A DNA stretch of 9,830 nucleotides, from NCBI GenBank assembly GCA_021845945.1, contig JAJZRD010000138.1, positions 1-9,830 of the forward strand, read 5' to 3'. The notes beneath the pieces were generated by a model that was given only the letters and a program-made list of their open reading frames with translations, was not told the DNA's origin and did not search any database. The translations under genes were made by a program, and so were the position numbers. The DNA is from Chloroflexota bacterium. Its GTDB lineage: Bacteria > Chloroflexota > UBA6077. Of this stretch, positions 1 through 5,583 are shown piece after piece; position 1 is the first letter of the stretch, and each line of letters starts with the position of its first letter.

Positions 1-1
1 G

Positions 2-49
2 GGTGCCCCACCTGGAGAGATCGGCTACCTGGACGCCCTGGCCGTGTGA
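2..49 (+). CDS. Possible C-terminal end of an upstream gene (partial)
   Basis: Reading from base 2, fifteen sense codons run into a TGA at 47-49 and give GAPPGEIGYLDALAV. Most third positions are G or C, as in the real genes of the window, and a strong hairpin follows 23 bases after the stop, as expected at a gene end. The stretch is too short to assign a family and the call rests only on codon composition and context. It could equally be noncoding. Confidence 0.3.
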   Translation, partial: GAPPGEIGYLDALAV

Positions 50-72
50 GGGCGGCCCAGGGCGGGGATCAA

Positions 73-92
73 GCTGCCCCGAAAGGGGCAGC
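73..92 (+). terminator. GAAA-tetraloop hairpin, possible transcript end
   Basis: An 8-bp perfect stem (GCTGCCCC at 73-80 with GGGGCAGC at 85-92) closes on a GAAA loop, a very stable GNRA tetraloop. It sits 23 bases downstream of the possible stop at 47-49. No T-run follows on the plus strand, so it is not a classical intrinsic terminator. It may act as a 3' stabilising hairpin or a weak terminator. From about 93 to 245 I see no gene: the open frames there are short, overlap on both strands and lack ribosome sites. Confidence 0.35.
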
Positions 93-247
93 CAGGGGAA
101 CATGCTTTCCCAGCCACCAACCGACCACCATCAACACAACGCCGAATTCGCCAACACAGGATGGAACCGAATCGGGCGTCGCCAGGCGCCCGGGGGCGCG
201 GGGGGTAGCCGAAGTGTCCTCCGTGGTCGAGGTCATTATTGCCCCAG

Positions 248-349
248 CCCTCACCCCGACCCTCTCCCAAAGGGAGAGGGAGGCTAGGTCGCCCTCGCCC
301 CTCTCCCAAGGAGTCACCCTCAGCCCTCTCCCATCGGGAGCGGGGAGAA
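248..349. repeat. Cluster of CCCTCTCCC/GGGAGAGGG palindromic intergenic repeats
   Basis: Three degenerate units lie side by side. The first is a perfect 9-bp inverted repeat, CCCTCTCCC at 260-268 and GGGAGAGGG at 272-280, with an AAA loop and preceded by CCCTCACCCCGA. The second (292-311) and third (316-349) repeat the CCCTCTCCC core with decayed right arms. From memory, sequences of this type are common dispersed repeats in environmental bacterial genomes. Here they lie between two gene ends, just beyond the terminator at 356-383. No protein is plausibly encoded. Confidence 0.55.
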
Positions 350-355
350 GCGCAA

Positions 356-383
356 CAGGGGCGACCCGAGCGGGTCGCCCCTG
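356..383 (-). terminator. Hairpin terminator of the multiheme cytochrome gene
   Basis: A perfect 13-bp inverted repeat (CAGGGGCGACCCG at 356-368, its complement at 371-383) with a two-base centre begins 23 bases past the cytochrome stop codon on the minus strand. After the stem the minus strand reads TTGCGCTTCTCC, which is only moderately T-rich, so termination may be imperfect or factor-assisted. The stem length and position directly behind the stop make a terminator role likely. Confidence 0.55.
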
Positions 384-406
384 CGTTTCCCCGCGGGATC
401 CGGCTC

Positions 407-2296
407 CTACTTGATAACGGTCGCGTTGGGTACGTCGCTACCCGTCAGATCCTTGTAGGAGAGCTGCAGCAGGGCCACAGATCGCTTGAAGTTGTGGATC
501 GCGTTGGCCTTGCCGTCGCTGCCCTCCAGGCCGCGGACGAACAGGTAGTTGTAGATAGCGTTCTTCTGCTTGTCGGTCCAGTTGGCCTTGTTGGCCTGGT
601 CGAAGTAGGGATAACCCTTGACCGCCTTGATGCCCGAGTCGCCGATCGCTGTCTGCAGCGTGGTCAGCAGACCGGCAACCTCGGTCTGGACGCCCTCAAC
701 CTTGCCGTTGCCGTCGTAGTCGGCCTTGGCCGCGAAGTTGAAGGTGTCTGTGCCCTTGTGGCAGCTCTGGCAGGCGGCGGTGTAATCGAAGCTGCCGTCC
801 GGGCTGACCATGTTGAAGGAGTGATCGCCGACCTTGAACCGGTTGGGATCCTTGGCGTCGGCCGGAGTGGGATACATGTGGCAAGCCACGCAGGAGCCCG
901 GCGTGTTGCCGCCGAACAGCACGGTCTTGCCTTCGGGATCCGACGGATCCTTAACCGGGGAGACTCCCACGATCATGCCGTGGGGCGAGTTGGGCGCGGT
1001 CTGGCCGTAGGTCACTCCGCCCATGTCGCTCAGCATCTCGCCGGCCGGGCTGTAGTGGGGGAAGCTGCCCTTCACCGCATCCTCCGCCTTGGTTCGACCG
1101 TTGTGGCACTCCACGCAGGTGGCCGACAGAGCGAAGTCCTTGGTGATGCCGTTGGCCTGAACCGGCACGCCGGTGACCCGCAGCTGGTTCTTGTTGCCGT
1201 CGGAATGCGGATCGTGGCAGACGGCGCAGGTGATGGGCGCAGGGTCGTTATTCCAGGAAGCCTTGTTGGTGGGATCCTTCAGGAAGGAGATGTAGCCCTT
1301 GCCCGAGTGGCAGCGGACGCAATCCTGCCGGCTGGGACCCGTGGGATAGGTGAAGGCCTGAGCGCTCGCGTCGCTGTGGGCGGCGTTGGCGAACATCGCC
1401 CCCTTGACGTGGTGGCCGCCGCCGTTGTGGCAGACGTTGCAGACGCCCTCGTCCAGACTGGCCGTCATCTTGCCGCTGTTCACGACGTGGTCCTTGGCGG
1501 GACCGTGGCAGTCCTCGCACTGGATGTTGGCCATGTTCTGCAGCGCTTCGGGCATGGTGCTCCAGTTGTCCTTGCCCGCCTGGATGTCGGCCAGGGCCGG
1601 GAACTTCCAGCCCGTCTGGGCCTGAACCGCAGCGAAACCGCCGTTGTTCACGCCGGTGTAGTAGCCGGTGCTATGGCAGCGGAGGCACTGCTCGCCGTAG
1701 TGGCTGGTGGCCGGGTTCGCGCCGCCGTTGATCTGCTCCTTCAGCAGGACGGCATGGCCGGTCTCGGACCACTCCTGGGTGACCTTGGGATGGCACTGGA
1801 AGCAGTTGCCCACTCCCGTTCCGATGTACTCCCCCGCGTGGATCTGAACGGAGGCCATCGGGCTCGACCCAGCGTCGTTGCTGAGCACCAGGTCGACCTT
1901 GTAGATGCCGGAGACGTCCGGTGTGAACTTGACAGTGGCTTCGTTGTTGGACGTGAGGGCCGACTTGGAGTCGGCAGGCTTCGTCAAGGTCCAGGCGTAC
2001 TTGGTCACGGTGACCTTGGCATCGGTGGCTGCACCCTGGAGCGTGACTGGCACGCCTACCGAGACGTTGCTCAGCCCGGTGGCTCCCATCTGGACCTTGA
2101 TCTTGCCGTCGGCGATGGTCTTCTCGATGACGTTGGGGTCGGCCGGGTTAGCGGCGACGGGTACGATCGTGATGGTCGCGACAGGCTTCGCCGCCTGGGG
2201 TTGTGCCTGCTGGGCCAGCACCGTAGTTGCTGTGACCCCGAGGGCCAACACCGCCAGGCCGGCCAGGGCTAATAGCCCCTTAGGCTTCAATGCCAT
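407..2296 (-). CDS. Secreted nonaheme c-type cytochrome
   Basis: A 629-residue exported electron-transfer protein. Residues 1-28 form a signal peptide (basic MALKPK start, hydrophobic core, VLA then QQ as the cleavage site). Residues 40-155 look like an Ig/PKD-type beta domain with no haem motif. Nine CxxCH haem-attachment sites follow, beginning at residues 165, 204, 260, 286, 326, 357, 394, 469 and 509. Eleven further histidines (for example 181, 199, 270, 295, 307, 364, 414, 439, 492, 601) could supply second axial ligands. An EF-hand-like loop (DYDGNGKVEG, 527-536) precedes a haem-free helical C-terminus. No lipobox or second membrane span is seen, so a periplasmic or extracellular location is inferred. 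GGAGGGAGG lies 8 bases before the ATG and supports this start. The gene is apparently monocistronic, with a long leader and its own terminator. The terminal acceptor or partner cannot be told from sequence. The first haem region recalls cytochrome c554-type multihaem domains. Confidence 0.95.
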   Translation of the reverse strand: MALKPKGLLALAGLAVLALGVTATTVLAQQAQPQAAKPVATITIVPVAANPADPNVIEKTIADGKIKVQMGATGLSNVSVGVPVTLQGAATDAKVTVTKYAWTLTKPADSKSALTSNNEATVKFTPDVSGIYKVDLVLSNDAGSSPMASVQIHAGEYIGTGVGNCFQCHPKVTQEWSETGHAVLLKEQINGGANPATSHYGEQCLRCHSTGYYTGVNNGGFAAVQAQTGWKFPALADIQAGKDNWSTMPEALQNMANIQCEDCHGPAKDHVVNSGKMTASLDEGVCNVCHNGGGHHVKGAMFANAAHSDASAQAFTYPTGPSRQDCVRCHSGKGYISFLKDPTNKASWNNDPAPITCAVCHDPHSDGNKNQLRVTGVPVQANGITKDFALSATCVECHNGRTKAEDAVKGSFPHYSPAGEMLSDMGGVTYGQTAPNSPHGMIVGVSPVKDPSDPEGKTVLFGGNTPGSCVACHMYPTPADAKDPNRFKVGDHSFNMVSPDGSFDYTAACQSCHKGTDTFNFAAKADYDGNGKVEGVQTEVAGLLTTLQTAIGDSGIKAVKGYPYFDQANKANWTDKQKNAIYNYLFVRGLEGSDGKANAIHNFKRSVALLQLSYKDLTGSDVPNATVIK

Positions 2297-2339
2297 GGAT
2301 GGTTCCTCCCTCCCAGTTTCCAGATAGGTGACTGCTATC

Positions 2340-2457
2340 GGGCCTCTTCAAGAGTGCCCGAGGGGTGCCTAACCCCGTCCTGACCCTGGGAGAACGTCTC
2401 CGGTCTCCCGCCAGGGACGTCTGCTCCAAACGGCGACTCATCGCGCCCTCCTGGGCG
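2340..2457 (-). promoter_or_regulatory. Chain of hairpins in the cytochrome 5' leader
   Basis: Four consecutive inverted repeats lie 45-160 bases upstream of the cytochrome start: 2340-2359 (GGGC/GCCC plus CTC/GAG), 2362-2376 (GGGGT/ACCCC), 2384-2416 (CCCT plus GGGAGA pairing with TCTCCC plus AGGG, with a 3-base bulge) and 2444-2457 (CGCCC/GGGCG with a TCCT loop). None has a following T-run on the minus strand. I do not recognise a known riboswitch class. A regulatory or stabilising leader is inferred. The rest of 2297-2743 has no convincing gene. Confidence 0.4.
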
Positions 2458-2626
2458 TCTCTCCTTTCTATTTCATCCAGTCCGCCGTGTCCCCCGGCGT
2501 CTTCTTAGAGTGATCCTGCCGCACCTGGGCTCGAGCGGTGATTTTGGAAAGGGGCAGGGGACTCTTGTTGGGCCAGGAAGGTTCTACCACTAGCTAATAG
2601 CTTTTCAGGTTCAACAAGCAGGAGCC

Positions 2627-2655
2627 ATGGTAGATTAAATGGGGATTAGAGTCAA
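2627..2655 (-). promoter_or_regulatory. Candidate sigma-70-type promoter for the cytochrome gene
   Basis: On the minus strand TTGACT (2655-2650, five of six consensus bases) is followed after 17 bases by TACCAT (2632-2627, four of six). This predicts a start near 2620 and a leader of about 320 bases. The surrounding segment is clearly AT-richer than the rest of the window. An 11-base palindrome, AGCTAATAGCT at 2592-2602, lies just inside the predicted transcript and could be an operator. The -10 match is modest. Confidence 0.35.
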
Positions 2656-2739
2656 GAGATTTCGTTCCGGAATTCACGGATATTTCTGTGCGGCACCGGA
2701 CTGCCCCACGGGGTCGCGTTCGTCCAAGGGGGCAACTCC

Positions 2740-2764
2740 AAAAGGGCGATCACGAGGATCGCCC
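2740..2764 (-). terminator. Rho-independent terminator, originally that of the PIG-L gene
   Basis: The minus strand carries GGGCGATC (2764-2757), a five-base loop, GATCGCCC (2751-2744) and then TTTT (2743-2740): an 8-bp GC-rich stem with a T-run, and so directional for minus-strand transcripts. No host gene ends next to it now. Excising the IS places it directly behind the PIG-L stop codon, so the most economical reading is that it is that gene's terminator, displaced by the insertion. It may now also stop read-through leaving the IS. Confidence 0.6.
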
Positions 2765-2769
2765 CTGGT

Positions 2770-2780
2770 ATGGAGTGACC
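2770..2780 (+). repeat. IS subterminal inverted repeat, right end
   Basis: ATGGAGTGACC, an exact inverted copy of 4590-4600. It lies at the transposase-distal end of the IS, six bases from the displaced terminator hairpin. Confidence 0.85.
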
Positions 2781-2786
2781 TGTCAA
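2781..2786 (-). promoter_or_regulatory. Outward-facing -35 hexamer at the IS right end
   Basis: The minus strand reads TTGACA, a perfect -35 consensus, immediately inside the right inverted repeat and pointing out of the element. In the inserted form the six bases 17 further on (2763-2758) read GGCGAT, which is not a -10. In a circularised element the left-end TATCAT would fall at the correct spacing. This split arrangement is known for other IS110-family elements, whose junction promoter drives the transposase. Confidence 0.5.
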
Positions 2787-3356
2787 GACTCGCGTTCTCG
2801 CGTGCGTCACTGTGTGTCTGGCTTCATGAAACATCTGGCCGGGAGCGGTCCCACGCGGGACGGGATGCAGGTGCCAGCGGGCGAGCAGGGCCACATCGAC
2901 GGTGATCAGCCTGGTATTCGCGGGTTTGGTTATCCGCACGCTATTGAGCCGTCTGGAGCTGCCTCGTTCTACAAACGCGCGTTCGAGCTTTCGCTCTTAT
3001 CGCAAGGGGCGAAGCGAGGGTTCTCCTTACCGCTGCCGTGCTCGCCCGCCAGCTGCTGCATCCCCTCCTGGGGCCACCAACTCCCTCCTTCTTGTTGATC
3101 CCTCCTCGCTTGCCCAGTATCATGGCTCTTGCCCGAGCGGAGGATAGGGCAACGCTGGGGAGCGACCCGAGCGCCGACTCGGGGGCCGTGGTTTCGGGTG
3201 GGACGGGAAGGCTCCTGCCCCACCCCGCAGCTCAGATACCACGGCCCGAAAAGCGGTAAACCCGAGGCCTCTCTCAACTCCCCGTTTCTCCACATCGGAC
3301 GGCCTCTTCTCCACGGCAACCCCTGGGCTCAGCCGCTGGAACGACTCGAGCATCAT
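2787..3356 (-). other. Long noncoding 3' region of the IS
   Basis: About 570 bases between the transposase stop and the right inverted repeat carry no convincing gene. Frames exist on both strands, but they overlap one another, have Arg/Gly/Pro-rich translations without recognisable domains and lack ribosome sites. The region is rich in secondary structure: a hairpin at 2848-2861 (GTCCC/GGGAC), a GAGC-GAAA-GCTC tetraloop hairpin at 2985-2996 (minus sense), CCCC/GGGG at 3062-3073, CCCGAG/CTCGGG at 3166-3183 and the nested structure at 3183-3247. In IS1111-type elements the guide RNA is encoded on this side of the transposase. Confidence 0.6.
3166..3247 (-). ncRNA. Candidate bridge/seek RNA structural core of the IS
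   Basis: On the minus strand an outer 10-bp stem (GGGCCGTGGT at 3247-3238 pairing with 3192-3183) encloses an asymmetric internal loop and then an inner 7-bp stem (3225-3219 with 3202-3196) capped by a 16-base loop. A further hairpin (3183-3178 with 3171-3166) follows directly. Stem, internal loop, stem is the general plan of the guide loops in IS110-family bridge RNAs. The loop-side sequence GGTATCT (3240-3234) can pair with the left IS end AGATATC with one G-T wobble. Transcription and true ends are unknown, so the identification rests on location and hand folding. Confidence 0.33.
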
Positions 3357-4499
3357 CTAGGCTGCTGCCGTGGCAGCCTGCTCTTCCCCGCTAGCTACGG
3401 GCTCGCCGTTGGCTAGCCGAGCAATGGCCCATACGAACCCCAGCAACTCCCTGGCTACGGCGGCCACCACCTTCGGCGTCGGCAGACCCCGGCCCGACAG
3501 CCGGCGGTAGCGTCGGTTCAACCGGCCCTGTGCCTTCCAGGCGATCCCCTTGGCAGTTTCGCTACACCCTTCCTGCCGCTTCTTCAGATCCAGGCTCACC
3601 TTGGGCAGATGGCGGTAGTGGTGGGCGGCTTCCACCACCACCCACCGCACCACGGCATTGCCCGCCTTGGTCAGCGAGCCCCGGCGCACCTTGCCGGCAC
3701 TGGACGACTCGCTGCACACCAACCCCGAGTAGCCCATGAGTTCCCTGGCGCTCTGGAAGCGGCTGATCTCCCCCAACTCCGCCACCAAGGTCGCCGCTGT
3801 CAGCAGCTTCACCCCCTTTAGCGCCTGCAACTCGCTCACGGTCTTAGCCAGAGGACTCTTCTCTATTGCCTGCTCGATCTCCGCCTCAAGCCGCCCGACC
3901 AGTTCCTCCGCCTGGCGCACGGCCTGAAGCTGCTCTCTTAGCACCAGCCCTTGAGCCACCGTCGGCAACTGGAGGGCTTCAATCCACTTCCAGTACCCAT
4001 GGCTCCAGTTCTTCACCCCATCGGGCGGGTAGACCCCCAGCCGCAGCAGAAACTTGCTCACCTGGTTGCGATGGCGCTGCAGATCCCGCCGCGCCGCCTC
4101 CCTCGCACGAGTCAGATCCCGTAGCCCCTCGTGCTCCACGTCGGGAACCCACACCGGGGAGAGGTCCCCACTGCGCAGCAGACTGGCCAACTCCCCAGCG
4201 TCCCTCCGGTCCGTCTTCACGCGGTCCCCGGGCTTCTGGGGGATCAGCGACGGCGCCACCACAATGCACCTGATCCCAGCCTCCGTCAGCTTCCGATACA
4301 GCACATACCCGCACGGCCCCGCCTCGTAGCAGCAGTACACTCGGTCAAAGGATCCCAGCTTCCGCAGTGTCTTAAGCACGACGTTCACCTTGTTGGGGAT
4401 CACTCCCCACCCTTGGGGCCTGCTGTCCCCCCGTGCGTACGACACCGCTATGGTGTCCTTGTGCACGTCCATCCCAACGTATGTGATATCCTTCTCCAC
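3357..4499 (-). CDS. IS110-family transposase (DEDD recombinase)
   Basis: A 380-residue recombinase that moves the IS through a circular intermediate, guided by an IS-encoded RNA in studied family members. The N-terminal RuvC-like DEDD domain is intact: D11 in GMDVHK, E59 in YEAGPCGY, and D97 and D100 in KTDRRDAGELA. A coiled-coil-like stretch (about 187-217) leads to the C-terminal Tnp domain, with LKGVKLLTAATLVAELG (about 227-243), GYSGLVCSESSSAG holding the serine cluster (about 256-269) and LTKAGNAVVRW (about 276-286). I chose the GTG at 4499 because AAGGAGG sits 7 bases before it and the family motif begins eight residues later. A longer frame from 4658 would start inside the PIG-L gene and cross the IS boundary. 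No frameshift or missing catalytic residue is seen, so the protein is probably active. Confidence 0.94.
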   Translation of the reverse strand: MEKDITYVGMDVHKDTIAVSYARGDSRPQGWGVIPNKVNVVLKTLRKLGSFDRVYCCYEAGPCGYVLYRKLTEAGIRCIVVAPSLIPQKPGDRVKTDRRDAGELASLLRSGDLSPVWVPDVEHEGLRDLTRAREAARRDLQRHRNQVSKFLLRLGVYPPDGVKNWSHGYWKWIEALQLPTVAQGLVLREQLQAVRQAEELVGRLEAEIEQAIEKSPLAKTVSELQALKGVKLLTAATLVAELGEISRFQSARELMGYSGLVCSESSSAGKVRRGSLTKAGNAVVRWVVVEAAHHYRHLPKVSLDLKKRQEGCSETAKGIAWKAQGRLNRRYRRLSGRGLPTPKVVAAVARELLGFVWAIARLANGEPVASGEEQAATAAA

Positions 4500-4551
4500 G
4501 ACCGATCCTCCTTCGCCGGCAACTCTTTGCCCTGAGCTGCTCTCGTGGCCA

Positions 4552-4568
4552 GGGTACCAGTCGTACCC
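4552..4568 (-). promoter_or_regulatory. Hairpin in the transposase leader
   Basis: GGGTAC at 4552-4557 pairs with GTACCC at 4563-4568 around a five-base loop, between the left IS end and the transposase ribosome site. Hairpins in this position can limit translation from transcripts entering the element from the host gene. The role here is inferred. Confidence 0.35.
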
Positions 4569-4589
4569 AGGCCTGGCGAGTCCAGGATC

Positions 4590-4600
4590 GGTCACTCCAT
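4590..4600 (-). repeat. IS subterminal inverted repeat, left end
   Basis: On the minus strand ATGGAGTGACC, identical to 2770-2780 in inverted orientation. It begins five bases after the PIG-L stop codon and lies at the transposase-proximal end. Confidence 0.85.
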
Positions 4601-4604
4601 GATA
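4599..4604 (-). promoter_or_regulatory. -10-like hexamer at the IS left end
   Basis: The minus strand reads TATCAT, five of six bases of TATAAT, spanning the left tip and the start of the inverted repeat. The six bases 17 upstream in the present insertion (GAGGAT, inside PIG-L) are not a -35, so this half-promoter needs the right-end TTGACA of the circular form. It would then transcribe the transposase, whose start lies about 100 bases downstream. Confidence 0.45.
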
Positions 4605-4605
4605 T

Positions 4606-5364
4606 CTACTTGTGGCTCGGCATCCTCCAGTCGGAGCTGGCCTCGGCCTGGCGGCCATCAGGCTCCACGGCCAGCAGATCCTCCTTGGTCCACCGGCGGA
4701 AGGCCTCGACCCGCCTCACCATCTCGAGTACCGATTTCGCCTTGCTGTTCCGGAGGAACATGGCGTGCTGGCTGCGGTGGCACATCTCCGCCGCCACCTT
4801 CCTGCCGAACCAGGGGGAGACGTCCAGGGAGAAGTCGGCGGGGTCGCTCTGGTTGGTGAGCCTGTCCTCGGCGTTGGCCTCGGTCCTGGCGCACCATGTG
4901 AGCAGCTCCCGGGGGTACCACGGAGAGAGTCTCCGCAGGACCGCGCGCACGGCCTGGAAGGTGTAGACGTGCTGGGGGTGGCCGTACTCCCCATTGGTGC
5001 CGTGGGTGATCAGGACATCGGGCCGGATATCCTGGATCTCCCGTGCCAGCGCGGAGGCAAACTCCTCCATGCCGGCCTCGATCGCTTTGGGGGGCTCGCC
5101 GATCTCGATGGAGGGGTCGATGAAGCCCAGGAAGCGCACCTCCTTGGCCCCCAGGGCGGCCGCAGCGCACCTCATCTCCTTCTCTCGGAACTCTCCGAGT
5201 CGGGACTTGGGTCCAACGGGCGGGTCGCCCACCTCGCCACCCTCGCCTCTGGTGACCTCCAGGATGTACAGCTCGTTCCCCTCCTCGACCAGCTTCGCCA
5301 GATAGCCCCCCGCGAACCCCGTCTCGTCGTCCGGGTGGGCCGCGATCGCCAACACCTTGGCCAT
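4606..5364 (-). CDS. PIG-L family deacetylase (LmbE-like zinc hydrolase)
   Basis: A 252-residue cytoplasmic Zn-dependent N-deacetylase of the PIG-L/LmbE family, which removes acetyl from GlcNAc-type substrates (the family includes MshB and BshB). The hallmark AHPDDE is at residues 9-14 (zinc ligands H10 and D13, catalytic D12), followed by GGYLAKL and TRGEGGE, and by HGTNGEYGHPQH at 121-132, which supplies the distal zinc histidine. The length is normal for the family. The true substrate is unknown: no thiol-biosynthesis or lincomycin-type neighbour is present. The ATG at 5364 gives the canonical VLAIAAHPDDE start. GGAGG lies about 12 bases upstream, longer than ideal. The IS lies directly behind the stop codon, leaving the coding sequence apparently intact. 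Confidence 0.92.
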   Translation of the reverse strand: MAKVLAIAAHPDDETGFAGGYLAKLVEEGNELYILEVTRGEGGEVGDPPVGPKSRLGEFREKEMRCAAAALGAKEVRFLGFIDPSIEIGEPPKAIEAGMEEFASALAREIQDIRPDVLITHGTNGEYGHPQHVYTFQAVRAVLRRLSPWYPRELLTWCARTEANAEDRLTNQSDPADFSLDVSPWFGRKVAAEMCHRSQHAMFLRNSKAKSVLEMVRRVEAFRRWTKEDLLAVEPDGRQAEASSDWRMPSHK

Positions 5365-5401
5365 AACGTTTCGAAACCTCCGACAAGTCTGAATGAAGGC
5401 T

Positions 5402-5480
5402 TAGGGCAGGGTGCGCCGGCCTGCCGCCCGGCATCCTCGGCCGCTGGGCGGCGGGGGCACAGGCCCGCCCCACGTCAAGC
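5402..5480 (+). repeat. Dispersed palindromic repeat, copy 1
   Basis: A GC-rich imperfect inverted repeat running from TAGGGC at 5402-5407 to CCCGCCCCACGTCAAGC. It includes a 7-bp stem, GCCGCCC (5423-5429) with GGGCGGC (5446-5452). It aligns base for base, with small gaps, to the segment at about 9627-9711 in the same orientation, including the ACG...TCAA flank. It lies between the divergent PIG-L and pcrA genes and no frame in it is convincing. It resembles a REP/MITE-like element without coding capacity. Confidence 0.55.
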
Positions 5481-5536
5481 GCCGCGTCGTTTGCGCTTCC
5501 TCATCCGAATGCAAGCTCCCTGCCAGGACGGCCCGA

Positions 5537-5545
5537 TGCTATAAT
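5537..5545 (+). promoter_or_regulatory. Extended -10 promoter of pcrA
   Basis: TGCTATAAT contains a perfect TATAAT (5540-5545) preceded by the TGn extension. No good -35 is seen 16-18 bases upstream, as is usual for extended -10 promoters. The predicted start is near 5551-5553, giving a leader of about 30 bases. It also rules out the TTG at 5545 as the pcrA start, since that codon begins within the -10 box. Confidence 0.6.
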
Positions 5546-5583
5546 TGAACTCTCACCTCAGCAAGAGGTCATGGGAGATCTGT

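Larger units (their letters stand above)
2767..4605 (-). mobile_element. Complete IS110-family (IS1111-type) insertion sequence, about 1.84 kb
   Basis: The element is defined by an exact 11-bp inverted repeat, ATGGAGTGACC, at 2770-2780 and reversed at 4590-4600, with a second matched block GACTCGC further in (2787-2793 and 4576-4582). Between them lies an intact DEDD transposase. Subterminal rather than terminal repeats are typical of the IS1111 group of the IS110 family. Outside the repeats I place a 3-base right tip (2767-2769) and a 5-base left tip (4601-4605), because the dinucleotide AG (minus strand, 2766-2765 and 4607-4606) then flanks both sides. These outer limits are inferred and could shift by a few bases. 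The element is long for its family because about 590 bases of noncoding sequence follow the transposase. Confidence 0.85.

Noticed and set aside
239..2272. 677-codon plus-strand open frame opposite the cytochrome gene
   Set aside because: It is an antisense shadow of a GC-rich gene. Its translation has no recognisable domain, whereas the minus frame shows a signal peptide and nine CxxCH motifs.
2652..2939. 95-codon minus-strand frame at the right IS end
   Set aside because: It runs across the IS boundary and through the terminator hairpin into host sequence, so it cannot be an ancestral gene.
2941..3000. Possible group II intron domain V near a GAGC-GAAA-GCTC hairpin
   Set aside because: The surrounding bases do not fit the conserved 34-base domain V pattern and no reverse transcriptase is present.
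2969..3319. 116-codon minus-strand frame following the transposase, considered as an IS passenger gene
   Set aside because: Its translation is low-complexity Gly/Arg/Pro/Ser sequence without domains, it crosses the strongest hairpins of the region, and no ribosome site precedes it. A noncoding RNA role fits better.
4500..4658. Upstream extension of the transposase to an ATG at 4658
   Set aside because: It would start inside PIG-L and read through the IS left end. The GTG at 4499 has a well-spaced ribosome site and the normal family N-terminus.
4612..5544. 310-codon plus-strand frame opposite PIG-L
   Set aside because: Antisense to a gene with clear zinc-deacetylase motifs; no family features of its own.
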